From the NCBI RefSeq assembly GCF_026278245.1, contig NZ_CP111079.1, forward strand, positions 2,048,501 through 2,112,500: 64,000 nt of DNA, given 5' to 3'. Shown here in pieces: positions 7,791 through 17,355 of the stretch (position 1 is the stretch's first letter; every line of letters starts with the position of its first letter). The notes beneath the pieces were generated by a model. It saw only the letters and a program-made list of their open reading frames with translations, ran no database searches and had not been told where the DNA came from. This DNA comes from Pontibacter kalidii (GTDB lineage: Bacteria; Bacteroidota; Bacteroidia; Cytophagales; Hymenobacteraceae). Both the position numbers and the translations under genes were made by a program.

Positions 7791-8813
7791 CTATACCTTC
7801 ACCACTACCTTCCCCACCGACTGTCCTCGCTGGAAAACCCTGATCGCTTCATGCATCTGGTCAAACCCATACACATGCCCGATGTGCTGTGGCTTCAGGT
7901 GCATTGCCTGGAGTTCGCCGAGCAACTGGTGCATCATGTCCGTTTGCTCGTACAGGTAGATTAAGTTAAAGCCCATCAGCGACTTGTTTTCCGTGGGCAG
8001 GCGCAGCGGGTCTATCTTGGGGCGGCGCAAGAATTTCCAGATCAGGCGGGGATAGTTGGGCTTTGCCCCGTGGCTGGAGAAGCTGGCGTTTCCGTACACC
8101 ACCATCCGGCCCATTGGGGCCATCACCTCCCATCCTTGTTTAAGTACCTTGCCCCCAATGCACTCCATGATCAGGCGCAACGGGCGGTCACCGAGAGCCT
8201 GTTCCAACTGTACACCAAAATCTTTATCACGAAGTATTACCGCATCGTAAGCCTCTTCCTCCCGCAGAAAATCCACTTTACTGGCCCGGCCAACCGTGCC
8301 AATGGTAAAGGCGCCATACTTTTTGCAGATGCGGTTAGCCAATATACCTACCCCTCCTGCCGCACTATGGATCAGTACCGCCATGTCCTGCTGCAGGTTG
8401 CCGAGCTGGGTGAGTGCGTAGTAGGCTGTGAGCCCCTGCACCAGGAATCCGGCCCCTTCCTCAAAGCTCCATTCATCGGCGAGCGGAATAACATAGCGGT
8501 GGTTGATGTTGATGTGGGACACATAGCCGCCAAACCTGGTGGCACCCATTACCCGGTCGCCCACTTTCCATTCCGTCACCGCCTCGCCCACAGCTATTAC
8601 CTTGCCCGAGAATTCCAGTCCCGGAATAAAAGGCCCTTCAGGCGTAGCGCTGTAGAGGCCTTGCATGGCAAAGATATCGGCAAAGTTCAACCCAATGGCT
8701 TTCACCTGCACGCATACCTCACCAGCTTTGGGAGGCGACAGATTTTCCGTTTGTAGCCGGAGATCACGTATGGAACCGGCTTTCGGCATGCGGTATACCT
8801 GGCGTTCGAACAT
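7791..8813 (-). CDS. Zinc-independent MDR oxidoreductase (VAT-1/quinone reductase type)
   Basis: 340 residues of the medium-chain dehydrogenase/reductase superfamily. It has the N-terminal GroES-like domain (VKAIGLNFADIFAMQGLY, PFIPGLEFSGKV, VGDRVMG) and a Rossmann domain with the NAD(P)H motif AAGGVG at about residues 151-156. No structural or catalytic zinc-site cysteines are visible, so it belongs to the quinone-oxidoreductase/VAT-1 side of the family. Likely an NADPH-dependent quinone or enone reductase in the cytosol; the substrate is unknown. Convergent with the pcm-like gene across repeat DNA and divergent from the DACNV gene. Confidence 0.85.
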   Translation of the reverse strand: MFERQVYRMPKAGSIRDLRLQTENLSPPKAGEVCVQVKAIGLNFADIFAMQGLYSATPEGPFIPGLEFSGKVIAVGEAVTEWKVGDRVMGATRFGGYVSHININHRYVIPLADEWSFEEGAGFLVQGLTAYYALTQLGNLQQDMAVLIHSAAGGVGILANRICKKYGAFTIGTVGRASKVDFLREEEAYDAVILRDKDFGVQLEQALGDRPLRLIMECIGGKVLKQGWEVMAPMGRMVVYGNASFSSHGAKPNYPRLIWKFLRRPKIDPLRLPTENKSLMGFNLIYLYEQTDMMHQLLGELQAMHLKPQHIGHVYGFDQMHEAIRVFQRGQSVGKVVVKV

Positions 8814-9050
8814 AGGCCTGACTTTAGTGGTTGTGTTTAAATGATGCTCCTTAAGCGCAATATACTACCCGCTGATTTCATTTTTAGAAAGTATGAACTA
8901 GCCACAGCGCAGGATGTGGCGTTCCCGATCCACTAAATCTGTGCAGCCTGAGCGTGCCTTTTAGACAGCCCGTACTGAGACAGGCGCGTATGTAACTTAA
9001 TCTTTCGCTAAATTAGACTCTTTGCCGGTAAAAACATCATCTTTCAGATA

Positions 9051-10199
9051 ATGCACCTACACCACCAGATAACGTACCAGGCTGCTCTGTCAGTTGCCCC
9101 AAGTATAGAAGAACACTTTTCGCGGCTGCTTGCGTCGGCACAGGAAACCGGTGCTGAGGCGCTGGCCCCTGCCCCACCCCCGCACATCATCGAAGCTTTT
9201 CTAGATACCGCCTTTTGGGCGAGCCTGCGACGGGAAGAGGGGAAATCCCCCAAAATATCCATTGCTTTCCTGCCACCCGACCGTGCCGGGCAACCGCTCC
9301 TGTTTGCCGATCAACTCCCTTTTACACCGGAAGCCCTGAATAAGATTTCACCTGGAGTACAACGGCCGGGCATACACCTGGGGGTGTGGGCAGAGCAGGG
9401 CGAGCTGCGTGTCTGGGGAACCACCCGCCTGGTACCTTCCTACTGTTTCATCGTGGATGTTCCGGAGCCGGGCCTGCTGGTGGTAAAGCACCGCCGCGCT
9501 GACGGGTTCGGGAAGTTTGCTAACGTGGTGGTGCTGAAGGGAGACCAGGTGAAGGTAGTGGACGAGAGCACGGCCAGTCTCCCCGACTGCCCGGAACTCC
9601 TCACCAGCCTGCTTGGCTTAGGCGCCCCAAGCGCTACTGGTGCGCCGTTAAATGTTCTTATCCAGATGGCGGTCTCCATGCGTGCCCACGGGCGCGGCGG
9701 CATTCTGCTGGTAGTGCCCGCCGGTACTACAGCCTGGCGCGAGTCCATTGTGCACCCCACTACCTACTCCCTACAACCGGCCTTCTGCGGACTGGCAAAT
9801 CTGATGAAGCAGCAGGAAGAAGAGAAAAAGCGCAGCCGGTGGCGCGAGTCGCTTCGACTGGAAGTGGATCACATAGCCGGGCTGACGGCCATCGATGGCG
9901 CTACCCTGCTCTCCGACAATTATGAGCTCCTGGCCTTTGGTGTAAAGATTGGCCGTAAGATAGGAAGCGAACCTGTTAGGAGCCTGTTGCTTACAGAATC
10001 GGTAGTGGGCAGTAAACCTGCGGTGATACATCCTTCGCAGCATGGCGGCACCCGGCATCTGGCCGCTGCCCAATTCGTGCACGACCAGCACGATGGCATG
10101 GCCCTGGTGGCCTCACAGGATGGTAGCTTCACTATCTTCGCCTGGTCGCCGTGTGAGGGCATGGTGCAGGCCCACCGCATCGACACACTGCTGCTCTGA
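9051..10199 (+). CDS. DACNV-type sensor / diadenylate cyclase-like protein
   Basis: 382 residues. The C-terminal third carries two hallmarks of the diadenylate cyclase (DisA_N/CdaA) fold: DGA at residues 282-284 inside GLTAIDGATLLSD, and GGTRHLAA at 332-339 (compare DGA and GTRHRAA in active enzymes), plus RGGILLVV near 216-222. The N-terminal part matches what I recall of the DACNV sensor domain described with such proteins. It would make or sense c-di-AMP. Activity is not certain, because the surrounding residues diverge and the basal Bacteroidota c-di-AMP synthase is a different, membrane-bound CdaA. Single gene, divergent from the MDR reductase. Confidence 0.7.
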   Translation: MHLHHQITYQAALSVAPSIEEHFSRLLASAQETGAEALAPAPPPHIIEAFLDTAFWASLRREEGKSPKISIAFLPPDRAGQPLLFADQLPFTPEALNKISPGVQRPGIHLGVWAEQGELRVWGTTRLVPSYCFIVDVPEPGLLVVKHRRADGFGKFANVVVLKGDQVKVVDESTASLPDCPELLTSLLGLGAPSATGAPLNVLIQMAVSMRAHGRGGILLVVPAGTTAWRESIVHPTTYSLQPAFCGLANLMKQQEEEKKRSRWRESLRLEVDHIAGLTAIDGATLLSDNYELLAFGVKIGRKIGSEPVRSLLLTESVVGSKPAVIHPSQHGGTRHLAAAQFVHDQHDGMALVASQDGSFTIFAWSPCEGMVQAHRIDTLLL

Positions 10200-10241
10200 A
10201 CAAAGTTTACCCATCTTCCCGGCTCATACTTTCAGGGCAGC

Positions 10242-11744
10242 CTAGGCACTCAGCGGGATGCTGATTACGAAGCTGTTCCCATCGGGTGTGATGCCATCTA
10301 AACGCACCGCCCCCCTTCCAGAGGCGCTAAAGGCCCTGTTCATATCCGACAGGCTGTTCACGCGCATGCCGTTCACGCTGGTGATGATGGTGCCACGCGG
10401 GATTCCAGCCATATCGAAGAAGCCGCCTTGCTGCACCTCCGTTACGTACACCCCTGACCGGAGCCCGAACCGCTGTTTTACCTGGTCCGGTACCGGTGCA
10501 AAGGTAGCGCCCAGCTTAGCCTGCAGCCCCTTTGCCGCGCCCTCGTCCCCGCTTTCTGCCAACATCGCCTCCTCGCCCTGCAGTACCACGTCAGCGTTAC
10601 GTGCTTTTCCGTTCCGCAGGTAGGTCAGTTCCAGCTTGTCGCCGGGGTATTGACGGGCGATCCGCTCCGAAAGCTCGGTCGAGGAGGCCACATTCACGCC
10701 ATTTATACGTTGGATGATGTCGCCTTCCTCCAGACCGGCGGCAGCGGCGGCACTTCCAGGCTGAACCCCCATAATGTACACGCCCTTCACGGAGGCCGGG
10801 TCTATGCCGCGTTCCTTCAGGATCTGGTCTTCCACGGTAGGGGCCGGAAAGCTCACGCCCAAGTATCCCCGCTTCACCTCTCCGAATTTCTGCAGGTCGT
10901 TTACCACCTTCTGCATCAGGTTAACCGGTATGGCAAAACCATAGCCGGCGTAGCTGCCCGTCTGCGATGCAATGGCGGTGTTGATGCCTATCAGCTGCCC
11001 GTCGGTATTGATCAGGGCCCCGCCACTGTTGCCCGGGTTAATGGCGGCATCTGTCTGGATAAAGGATTCAATGGCCGTGTTGCCAGCAGCCTGGCCTGGC
11101 TCTGCGTAGTTCCCCTGGCTCGGCCGGTTCAGTATGCCGATGCTCCTGCCCTTGGCGCTGATGATACCGGCCGTCACCGTTGAGCTAAGCGAAAGCGGGT
11201 ACCCTACGGCCAGCACCCACTCCCCCACCTGCACACTGTCAGAATTGCCGAGGGTTACAAACGGAAGCTCCTTTGCGTCCACCTTCAGCAAGGCCAGGTC
11301 GGTACTGGGGTCTACCCCGATCAGCTTCGCCTGGAAACTGCGCTTGTCCGGCAGCACCACCTCGATGCCTGATGCGTTCTCTACCACATGGTTGTTCGTG
11401 GCGATGTAGCCGTCCTGCGTGATGAGCACACCGGAGCCGGAGCCGCTGGCCGGAGCAGGAGACTGGGGCAGGCCGAAGAGATCAAGGTACGAGCGGTTTG
11501 CCCCAGCGCCATCGTAGGTAGTTTTAACGTGCACGATCGCGGGCGTAACCGCAGAGGCAGCTAGAACAAAATCTGCGGTGCCAGCCGATGAGATGGCTCG
11601 GGCACCTCTGCTGCTCAGGGTTAGGGGCTGCTCCTGAGTCGTACCTTGCCCGCCCGCATCTTGCTTATCATAGAGCCATATACCAGCCACTACCAAAACA
11701 GCAGTAACAAGGGCGGTAAGTATAACAAGACCAATGCTTTTCAT
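10242..11744 (-). CDS. HtrA/DegP-family periplasmic serine protease
   Basis: 500 residues with an N-terminal signal anchor (residues about 4-24), a trypsin-like domain and two PDZ domains (about 290-375 and 415-495). The catalytic triad is visible: His119 in ATNNHVV, Asp149 in STDLALLK, and Ser240 in NPGNSGGAL. Family members degrade or refold damaged envelope proteins, with the PDZ domains recognising exposed C-termini. It lies alone on the minus strand, divergent from an amino-acid permease. I cannot tell DegP, DegQ and DegS types apart in Bacteroidota from sequence alone, so no symbol is given. Confidence 0.92.
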   Translation of the reverse strand: MKSIGLVILTALVTAVLVVAGIWLYDKQDAGGQGTTQEQPLTLSSRGARAISSAGTADFVLAASAVTPAIVHVKTTYDGAGANRSYLDLFGLPQSPAPASGSGSGVLITQDGYIATNNHVVENASGIEVVLPDKRSFQAKLIGVDPSTDLALLKVDAKELPFVTLGNSDSVQVGEWVLAVGYPLSLSSTVTAGIISAKGRSIGILNRPSQGNYAEPGQAAGNTAIESFIQTDAAINPGNSGGALINTDGQLIGINTAIASQTGSYAGYGFAIPVNLMQKVVNDLQKFGEVKRGYLGVSFPAPTVEDQILKERGIDPASVKGVYIMGVQPGSAAAAAGLEEGDIIQRINGVNVASSTELSERIARQYPGDKLELTYLRNGKARNADVVLQGEEAMLAESGDEGAAKGLQAKLGATFAPVPDQVKQRFGLRSGVYVTEVQQGGFFDMAGIPRGTIITSVNGMRVNSLSDMNRAFSASGRGAVRLDGITPDGNSFVISIPLSA

Positions 11745-12084
11745 AGCTTTTATTCAAGTTTAGGTTTTTAACCTGCGAAGCATAAACGCAGCGCGCAGGC
11801 TCCTTACAACAGTCTCCGGGAAGGTTAACGCGTATGGGCGTATCCCTACAACGCAGGGCTCTTTTGGAATGTTTGGGATTACTGTTGCAGCCACAGCACT
11901 GGCATTACCGGAGTGGTAGAAGCTGGTGGAGGGGCACCATTCTGACCACCACTCCTTGCGTTTTCCTGCCTGCCGATGATGTTCGCTACACAAAAATCCG
12001 GCACATAAACCACTCTACCGCTGCATTTTAGCGTACAAAGGCAATCTACCCAGGGAGCATGTTGCTCTAGTACCGCAAACTGAC
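11745..12084. other. Divergent intergenic region, nothing recognised
   Basis: 340 bp between the start of the HtrA gene and the start of the permease gene. Short frames exist on both strands but none has a signal, motif or family look. It should contain the promoters of both genes; I see no exact TAnnTTTG box. Confidence 0.4.
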
Positions 12085-13539
12085 ATGTGTATGGAAGACT
12101 ATAAAGGCACAGAGGCAAGGCCACAGCGCGTGGAGGCCACACACACGCGTACGAATCCTGAGCCCACGCCAAACGCAAAGCCGCCAGCCGAGCCAAGGCC
12201 TGCTCTGAGCGTGACCGATGCCGTTGCTGTGATTGTGGGAATTGTGGTAGGTGCGGGCATTTTCAGGACGCCCTCCATGGTAGCGGCCAATACCGACGGC
12301 GGCGGCATGTTCCTGATGGCCTGGGGGCTGGGGGGCGTGGTGTCGCTGATCGGGGCGCTTTGCTATGCCGAGCTGACCACCACCTTCCCGAATGCCGGCG
12401 GCGACTACCATTTCCTGACCCGTGCCTTTGGCAGGAAACCTGCCTTTCTGTTTGCCTGGGCCCGTATGAGCGTCATACAGACCGGCTCCATTGCGCTGCT
12501 GGCCTTTATTATCGGCGATTATGTCGCGCAGATCTATAGCATGGGAGAGTTATCCTCGGTATTCTACGCGGCTTTGGTGGTCATCTTGCTCACGGGCATC
12601 AACCTGATCGGCATCAGCGTGGGAGCTGGAACGCAGAAGCTGCTGACGGCGCTGGAGATACTTGGTATCCTAATCGTGATCGTGGCCGGCCTGTTCTTCG
12701 CCCCTGCCGAGGCTGCCGTTTCCGCACCTGCCGCCGCCGCATCAGGCAACTCGCTGGGGCTGGCGATGGTGTTTGTGCTTCTCACCTTTGGCGGCTGGAA
12801 TGAGGCAGCCTACATCTCCGCCGAACTGCGCTCGGGGCGCAGCGGCATGGCCCGCGTCATGATCATGAGCATCCTCCTCATCACCGGCATTTATGTATTG
12901 GTTAACCTATCCTACTTGAACATACTGGGTATGAATGGTATATCGCAGTCAGATGCCGTAGCAGGAGACCTGATGCGCCTCACCTTTGGGGAAGGGGGCC
13001 TGGTGCTAATCGGGGTTATCGTGGCCCTTTCGGCCCTTACCTCCGCTAACGCCACTATTTTTACGGGCGCCCGCACCAACTACGCTCTTGGCCGCGACTT
13101 CCCGGTTTTCAGCTTCCTGGGCAGATGGAATCCCCGGACCTCCACGCCGGTAAACGCTTTCCTGGTGCAGGGGGGCATTGCGCTGGCGCTGATCGGGCTG
13201 GGCTACATCACCCGCAACGGCTTTGAGACGATCGTGGAGTATACGGCGCCGGTTTTCTGGTTCTTCCTGCTGCTGGTAGGCATTTCCCTGTTCGTGCTGC
13301 GGCGCAAAGAGCCCCACCTGCACCGTCCGTTCCGCGTGCCACTTTACCCCCTCACGCCGCTTATCTTTTGCTGCACCAGCGCCTACCTTCTTTACTCCAG
13401 CTTAGTGTATACTGGCCTGGGTGCCCTGGTGGGTGTGGCGGTCCTGCTGATCGGCGTGCTGCTGTTACTGGCCCTGCCTACCCTCCATAGGCTCCAGGGC
13501 AGAAGTAAGGCTGTAAAGGGCGACGGCAAAACCCTATAA
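12085..13539 (+). CDS. APC-family amino acid permease
   Basis: 484 residues. After a Pro-rich cytoplasmic N-terminus of about 45 residues, the first helix carries VGIVVGAGIFRTPS, the G-x-G-x-G-I-F substrate-binding signature of the amino acid-polyamine-organocation superfamily. About twelve membrane segments follow, including FAWARMSVIQTGSIALLAF and the conserved FGGWNEAAYISAELR. It resembles LAT/SteT-like exchangers of neutral amino acids, but the substrate is inferred only at family level. Start chosen at the first ATG; a second ATG two codons later is equally possible. Confidence 0.85.
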   Translation: MCMEDYKGTEARPQRVEATHTRTNPEPTPNAKPPAEPRPALSVTDAVAVIVGIVVGAGIFRTPSMVAANTDGGGMFLMAWGLGGVVSLIGALCYAELTTTFPNAGGDYHFLTRAFGRKPAFLFAWARMSVIQTGSIALLAFIIGDYVAQIYSMGELSSVFYAALVVILLTGINLIGISVGAGTQKLLTALEILGILIVIVAGLFFAPAEAAVSAPAAAASGNSLGLAMVFVLLTFGGWNEAAYISAELRSGRSGMARVMIMSILLITGIYVLVNLSYLNILGMNGISQSDAVAGDLMRLTFGEGGLVLIGVIVALSALTSANATIFTGARTNYALGRDFPVFSFLGRWNPRTSTPVNAFLVQGGIALALIGLGYITRNGFETIVEYTAPVFWFFLLLVGISLFVLRRKEPHLHRPFRVPLYPLTPLIFCCTSAYLLYSSLVYTGLGALVGVAVLLIGVLLLLALPTLHRLQGRSKAVKGDGKTL

Positions 13540-13715
13540 AGTGACACCCAACTGTAATTCAATCCTATCCGTAGAAGTATGACTTATGCCTTGCACCCAC
13601 CACTGCTACACCCGGTTACCCCACCCGCTACCGGAACAACCGCTGCCACAGCACTTTATAACGAGTATTACCTTCTACTTTACTAATACTTTAACTATAC
13701 TTTAACTCGAAATCT

Positions 13716-14267
13716 ATGAAAATGCTTAAAAACTCCCTGCTCACGTTGTTGCTCCTTCTTTGTGCCACGGCATTTGTGCAGGCGCAGGAAGCGGTTATGA
13801 AACGTACCCCGGATGTACCTTACGTACCAACCCGGCAGCCTGTGGTGGATGCCATGCTGGAATTGGCAAAAGTTACGGAAGACGATGTGATTTATGACCT
13901 GGGATGCGGCGACGGCCGGATTGTGATTACGGCAGCTAAGAAGTATGGCGCCACCGGCACGGGCATCGACATAAACCCGGATCGCATAGCGGAGGCCAAT
14001 GAGAACGCCCGCGAGGCGGGTGTTACCGACAAGGTGCGGTTTATAGAGGGCGACCTGTTTGAGGAGGACTTCAGCCAGGCTTCGGTGGTGACGTTATACT
14101 TGCTGCCTGCCGTGAACCAGAAGCTCCGCCCAAAGTTGCTCAGCCAACTCAAGCCAGGAACGCGCATTGTATCGCACGCTTTTGACATGGGGGACTGGGA
14201 ACCGGAGCAAACCATTGAAGTGGATGGATCCAAGATTTATTTCTGGACTGTTCCCGAAAAGGAATAA
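13716..14267 (+). CDS. Class I SAM-dependent methyltransferase with signal peptide
   Basis: 183 residues. The N-terminus MLKNSLLTLLLLLCATAFVQAQ is a textbook Sec signal with a cleavage site near residue 24. The mature part is a Rossmann methyltransferase: motif I VIYDLGCGDGR (DLGCGDGR at 61-68), an acidic motif II GTGIDINPDR, and IEGDLFEED. The substrate is unknown. This is the second methyltransferase in the window with an export signal (see 6366). The 3' end of the gene is followed by a short hairpin and T-run. Confidence 0.85.
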   Translation: MKMLKNSLLTLLLLLCATAFVQAQEAVMKRTPDVPYVPTRQPVVDAMLELAKVTEDDVIYDLGCGDGRIVITAAKKYGATGTGIDINPDRIAEANENAREAGVTDKVRFIEGDLFEEDFSQASVVTLYLLPAVNQKLRPKLLSQLKPGTRIVSHAFDMGDWEPEQTIEVDGSKIYFWTVPEKE

Positions 14268-14283
14268 ACTGTCGTTATACTTT

Positions 14284-14308
14284 CCCGTGTCACACGGGTT
14301 TTCTTTTT
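14284..14308 (+). terminator. Rho-independent terminator
   Basis: CCCGTG (14284-14289), loop TCA, CACGGG (14293-14298), then TTTTCTTTTT. It directly follows the exported methyltransferase gene. Confidence 0.75.
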
Positions 14309-14415
14309 CCGAAAACAAAAGCGGTAATTAGTTGTCCTAAACAGATGTAGCCCTTGTGACAGTTTTCCAAAGGCTACCTTATTACCTATACCGTTAAAAT
14401 TGAAAAAAGAAAGAT

Positions 14416-15426
14416 ATGAGCAGCAACAACAAAAAGTTGTCTGAAATACCTTTGTCCGTACTGGACCTGGTGCCGATACTGACCGGAAAGACAGCCGCGG
14501 ATTCGTTTAAGACCAGCCTGGACCTGGCCCGCCACGTGGAGGACTGGGGCTATAAGCGCTACTGGCTGGCAGAGCACCACAACATGCCCGGCATTGCCAG
14601 CTCAGCCACCGTTTTGCTGATAGGCCACATTGCGGGCGGCACCAAGAGCATACGCGTGGGCTCCGGTGGCATTATGCTGCCAAACCATGCGCCGCTGGTG
14701 GTGGCCGAGCAGTTCGGCACGCTGGAGTCGCTTTACCCCGGCCGCATAGACCTGGGTCTGGGCCGTGCGCCGGGTACGGACGGGCTGACGGCCATGGCCC
14801 TGCGGCGCGACCTGCGCGGCGATGTGGACGACTTCCCGAAAAACGTACAGGAACTGCAGTACTATCTTGGTCCGGCAGATCCGTCTGCCAAGGTGCGGGC
14901 CATACCTGGCCAGGGGCTGGAGGTACCGATCTGGCTGCTGGGCTCCAGCACCTACAGCGCCCAATTGGCTGCCATGCTGGGCCTGCCCTTTGCCTTTGCC
15001 AGCCACTTTGCACCGGCTGCCCTGCAGGCTGCCCTCAAAATCTACCGCGAAACGTTTCAACCCTCGGAACACCTGAAGGAACCATACGCCATAGCCTGTG
15101 TGAACGGCGTGGCTGCCAACACCGACGCAGAAGCTGAGAAACTGGCTACCACCCTTTACCAGGCGTTCCTGAACGTGATAAGAAGCACAGGTAACCCACA
15201 GCAACCGCCAGTGGAAAGTATGGAAGACCTGTGGAGCCCGGCCGAGAAGTATGCCGTACAACAGATGCTGCGCTATACATTCATCGGCTCACCGGCCACC
15301 GTGAAAGAAGAACTGAATGCTTTCCTGGAAGAGACGCAGGTGGATGAGCTGATGTTTGCCTCGCATATTTACGACCACCAGGCCAGGCTGCGGTCCTATG
15401 AGCTTCTAGCCGAGCTTGCAAAATAG
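14416..15426 (+). CDS. LLM-class flavin-dependent oxidoreductase
   Basis: 336 residues of the bacterial luciferase-like monooxygenase superfamily, TIM-barrel fold, using FMN or F420; Bacteroidota members are presumed FMNH2-dependent. Typical segments are [59 protein letters not shown] and the C-terminal [12 protein letters not shown]. It matches the group often compared with YhbW. Substrate unknown. It is monocistronic between two strong hairpins. Confidence 0.88.
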   Translation: MSSNNKKLSEIPLSVLDLVPILTGKTAADSFKTSLDLARHVEDWGYKRYWLAEHHNMPGIASSATVLLIGHIAGGTKSIRVGSGGIMLPNHAPLVVAEQFGTLESLYPGRIDLGLGRAPGTDGLTAMALRRDLRGDVDDFPKNVQELQYYLGPADPSAKVRAIPGQGLEVPIWLLGSSTYSAQLAAMLGLPFAFASHFAPAALQAALKIYRETFQPSEHLKEPYAIACVNGVAANTDAEAEKLATTLYQAFLNVIRSTGNPQQPPVESMEDLWSPAEKYAVQQMLRYTFIGSPATVKEELNAFLEETQVDELMFASHIYDHQARLRSYELLAELAK

Positions 15427-15434
15427 TAACACTC

Positions 15435-15482
15435 CCCCTGCCCCGGCGGTTGCCCTGCAAGCAGATGGCCGGGGCAGGGGAC
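15435..15482 (+). terminator. Strong GC-rich hairpin
   Basis: Perfect 13-bp stem, CCCCTGCCCCGGC at 15435-15447 and GCCGGGGCAGGGG at 15468-15480, with a 20-base loop, right after the LLM gene. There is no T-run, so it may protect the mRNA end rather than terminate by itself. Confidence 0.6.
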
Positions 15483-15539
15483 TAATTACTGCGGTGCTCG
15501 TATAAGAGCTTTTATACTGATTTATACTTCGACGCTGCT

Positions 15540-15992
15540 ATGGAAACCAAAGTAATCGAAAACCTGCAACTCAGCAGTCCGGTCCTCAGGTCCGGAGATA
15601 CCATCCCTGAAAAATATACCTGCGACGGGGAGAACATCAACCCGGCCCTGGCGATCGGGGACATCCCGAAAGGCGCGCAGAGCCTTGTATTGATCATAAA
15701 TGACCCCGACGCACCCCGCGGTAATTGGACCCACTGGCTGGTATATGACATGCCGCTTATTCATACGATTGAGGAGAACAGCGTACCGGGAACAGTAGGC
15801 CTGAACGACTTTGGCAACACCGCCTACGATGGCCCCTGCCCCCCTATCGGTACGCACCGCTATTTTTTCAGGCTTTATGCGCTCGATACCCGCCTGGGCC
15901 TGCCGGCAGGCAGCACCAAGGAAGCGGTTTTCCTGAAGATGGAGAATCACATCATCGGCACGGGCGAGTTGATGGGCTTTTATAGCCATTGA
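15540..15992 (+). CDS. YbhB/YbcL family PEBP (Raf kinase inhibitor-like) protein
   Basis: 150 residues of the phosphatidylethanolamine-binding protein fold. Hallmarks are IPEKYTCDGENINPAL near the start, DPDAPRGNWTHWLVYDMP (ligand-binding pocket DPDxP and the GxxHW-like region), and YDGPCPPIGTHRYFFRLYALD. No signal peptide, so cytosolic. The biochemical role of bacterial members is unclear. The start ATG is preceded by two TATACTT-type words within 40 bases. Confidence 0.9.
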   Translation: METKVIENLQLSSPVLRSGDTIPEKYTCDGENINPALAIGDIPKGAQSLVLIINDPDAPRGNWTHWLVYDMPLIHTIEENSVPGTVGLNDFGNTAYDGPCPPIGTHRYFFRLYALDTRLGLPAGSTKEAVFLKMENHIIGTGELMGFYSH

Positions 15993-16070
15993 TTCCGAAA
16001 GTATAGAATTTCTAAAGTATAGCCCCTCCACCGGGTTTGACAGTGCCCTGAAAAGCGCTATCTTCCCCCT

Positions 16071-17327
16071 ATGAAACAACGTTTTACCCTCCTGCTGTTA
16101 TGGCTGGCCCTGAGCTTGCCCTGCTATACTTTTGCCCAGGCATCCGCTTCGCGCGTCATCATTGGAGCTGAGCGCCTGCTTACGACCGACTACCTGCCCC
16201 TGGTGAAGGGCAAGCGCATTGGCCTGGTAACCAACCACACCGGGCTTCTGCCCGATGGTCGTCACCTGGTAGATGTGCTGCACGAAAGCAAGGATGTAAC
16301 GCTGACGACCCTTTTCGGCCCCGAGCACGGCATTCGCGGTGACCAGGATACCCACGTAGCCAGCGGCACCGACACTAAAACGGGGCTGCCGGTGATCTCG
16401 CTCTACGGCAAAACCAGAAAACCCACTGCTGAAATGCTGCAAAACGTGGATGTGCTGATCTTCGACATACAGGACATCGGCGCGCGTTTTTATACGTATA
16501 TCGCCACCATGAACCACGTACTGGAAGCCGCTGCCGAGCAAAGTATCCCGTACCTGGTGCTGGACCGACCGAATGCTATTGGCGGCACGTATGTAGATGG
16601 CCCTATAGGGGGTGAGCCACAGGAGCCGGTGAGCGGGGTTGGCCAGTTACCCGTTACGCATGGCATGACGGTGGGCGAGCTGGCCCGGATGTTTAACGGC
16701 GAACGCGCCAAGCGCAACCTGCCCCAGGCAAAACTGACGGTGATTCCCATGCAGCGCTACAACCGCCAGCAGTGGTACGACGATACCCGGCTGCCCTGGA
16801 TCAAGCCATCGCCCAACATGCTTACCCTTACCACCGCCGCCGTTTACCCGGCCACCTGCCTGCTGGAGGGCACCAACATCTCCGAAGCGCGGGGCACCCT
16901 GCACCCCTTTGAGCGCATTGCCGCACCCTGGATAGACGGCCAGATACTATCGGACCAGTTGAATAGCTACAAACTGAAAGGTGTAACCTTCCGCCCCGTT
17001 TCCTTTGTACCGGATAGTATGGTGGATGGCATCAAAATATACCCACCAAAGTTTATGGGTGAGCAGTGCTCGGGGGCAGAGATGGTGATAACAGATCGTA
17101 AAGCTTTCGAATCGGCCAGGGCAGGCGTTTACATCCTGCACGCGCTGAAGACCTTGTACCCGGAACAACTGGAGTGGCGTGAAGGCCGCATGGACAGGCT
17201 TTGGGGCACTCCGAAGGTAAGGGAGCAGTTACAGGCAGGGCTTTCGCCGCAGGAAATCGTAGAACAGTGGGATAAGGAGCAGGCGCATTTCCGGAAAGTG
17301 CGGAAGAGGTACCTGCTCTATAAATAA
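16071..17327 (+). CDS. Exo-beta-N-acetylmuramidase NamZ family (DUF1343)
   Basis: 418 residues with a Sec signal (about 1-23, ending TFAQA). The DUF1343 motifs are plain: KRIGLVTNHTG, TLFGPEHGIRG, LIFDIQDIGARFYTY, LDRPNAIGG, and YPATCLLEGTNISEARGT. NamZ enzymes remove terminal MurNAc from peptidoglycan fragments, linking to cell-wall recycling. It is followed after 28 bp by the M1 peptidase gene, and an AmpD-like amidase gene lies at the far end of the window. Likely exported to the periplasm. Confidence 0.9.
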   Translation: MKQRFTLLLLWLALSLPCYTFAQASASRVIIGAERLLTTDYLPLVKGKRIGLVTNHTGLLPDGRHLVDVLHESKDVTLTTLFGPEHGIRGDQDTHVASGTDTKTGLPVISLYGKTRKPTAEMLQNVDVLIFDIQDIGARFYTYIATMNHVLEAAAEQSIPYLVLDRPNAIGGTYVDGPIGGEPQEPVSGVGQLPVTHGMTVGELARMFNGERAKRNLPQAKLTVIPMQRYNRQQWYDDTRLPWIKPSPNMLTLTTAAVYPATCLLEGTNISEARGTLHPFERIAAPWIDGQILSDQLNSYKLKGVTFRPVSFVPDSMVDGIKIYPPKFMGEQCSGAEMVITDRKAFESARAGVYILHALKTLYPEQLEWREGRMDRLWGTPKVREQLQAGLSPQEIVEQWDKEQAHFRKVRKRYLLYK

Positions 17328-17355
17328 CGCGTAAGTATAAAAAAGAAGCCATCTT

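Noticed and set aside
11760..11993. 77-codon minus-strand frame upstream of the HtrA gene
   Set aside because: It has no recognisable domain and competes with a plus-strand frame of the same kind in the likely promoter region.
16098..16541. 147-codon minus-strand frame within the NamZ gene, and similar long antisense frames in other genes
   Set aside because: These are shadows of GC-rich genes; the plus-strand products match known families across their length.
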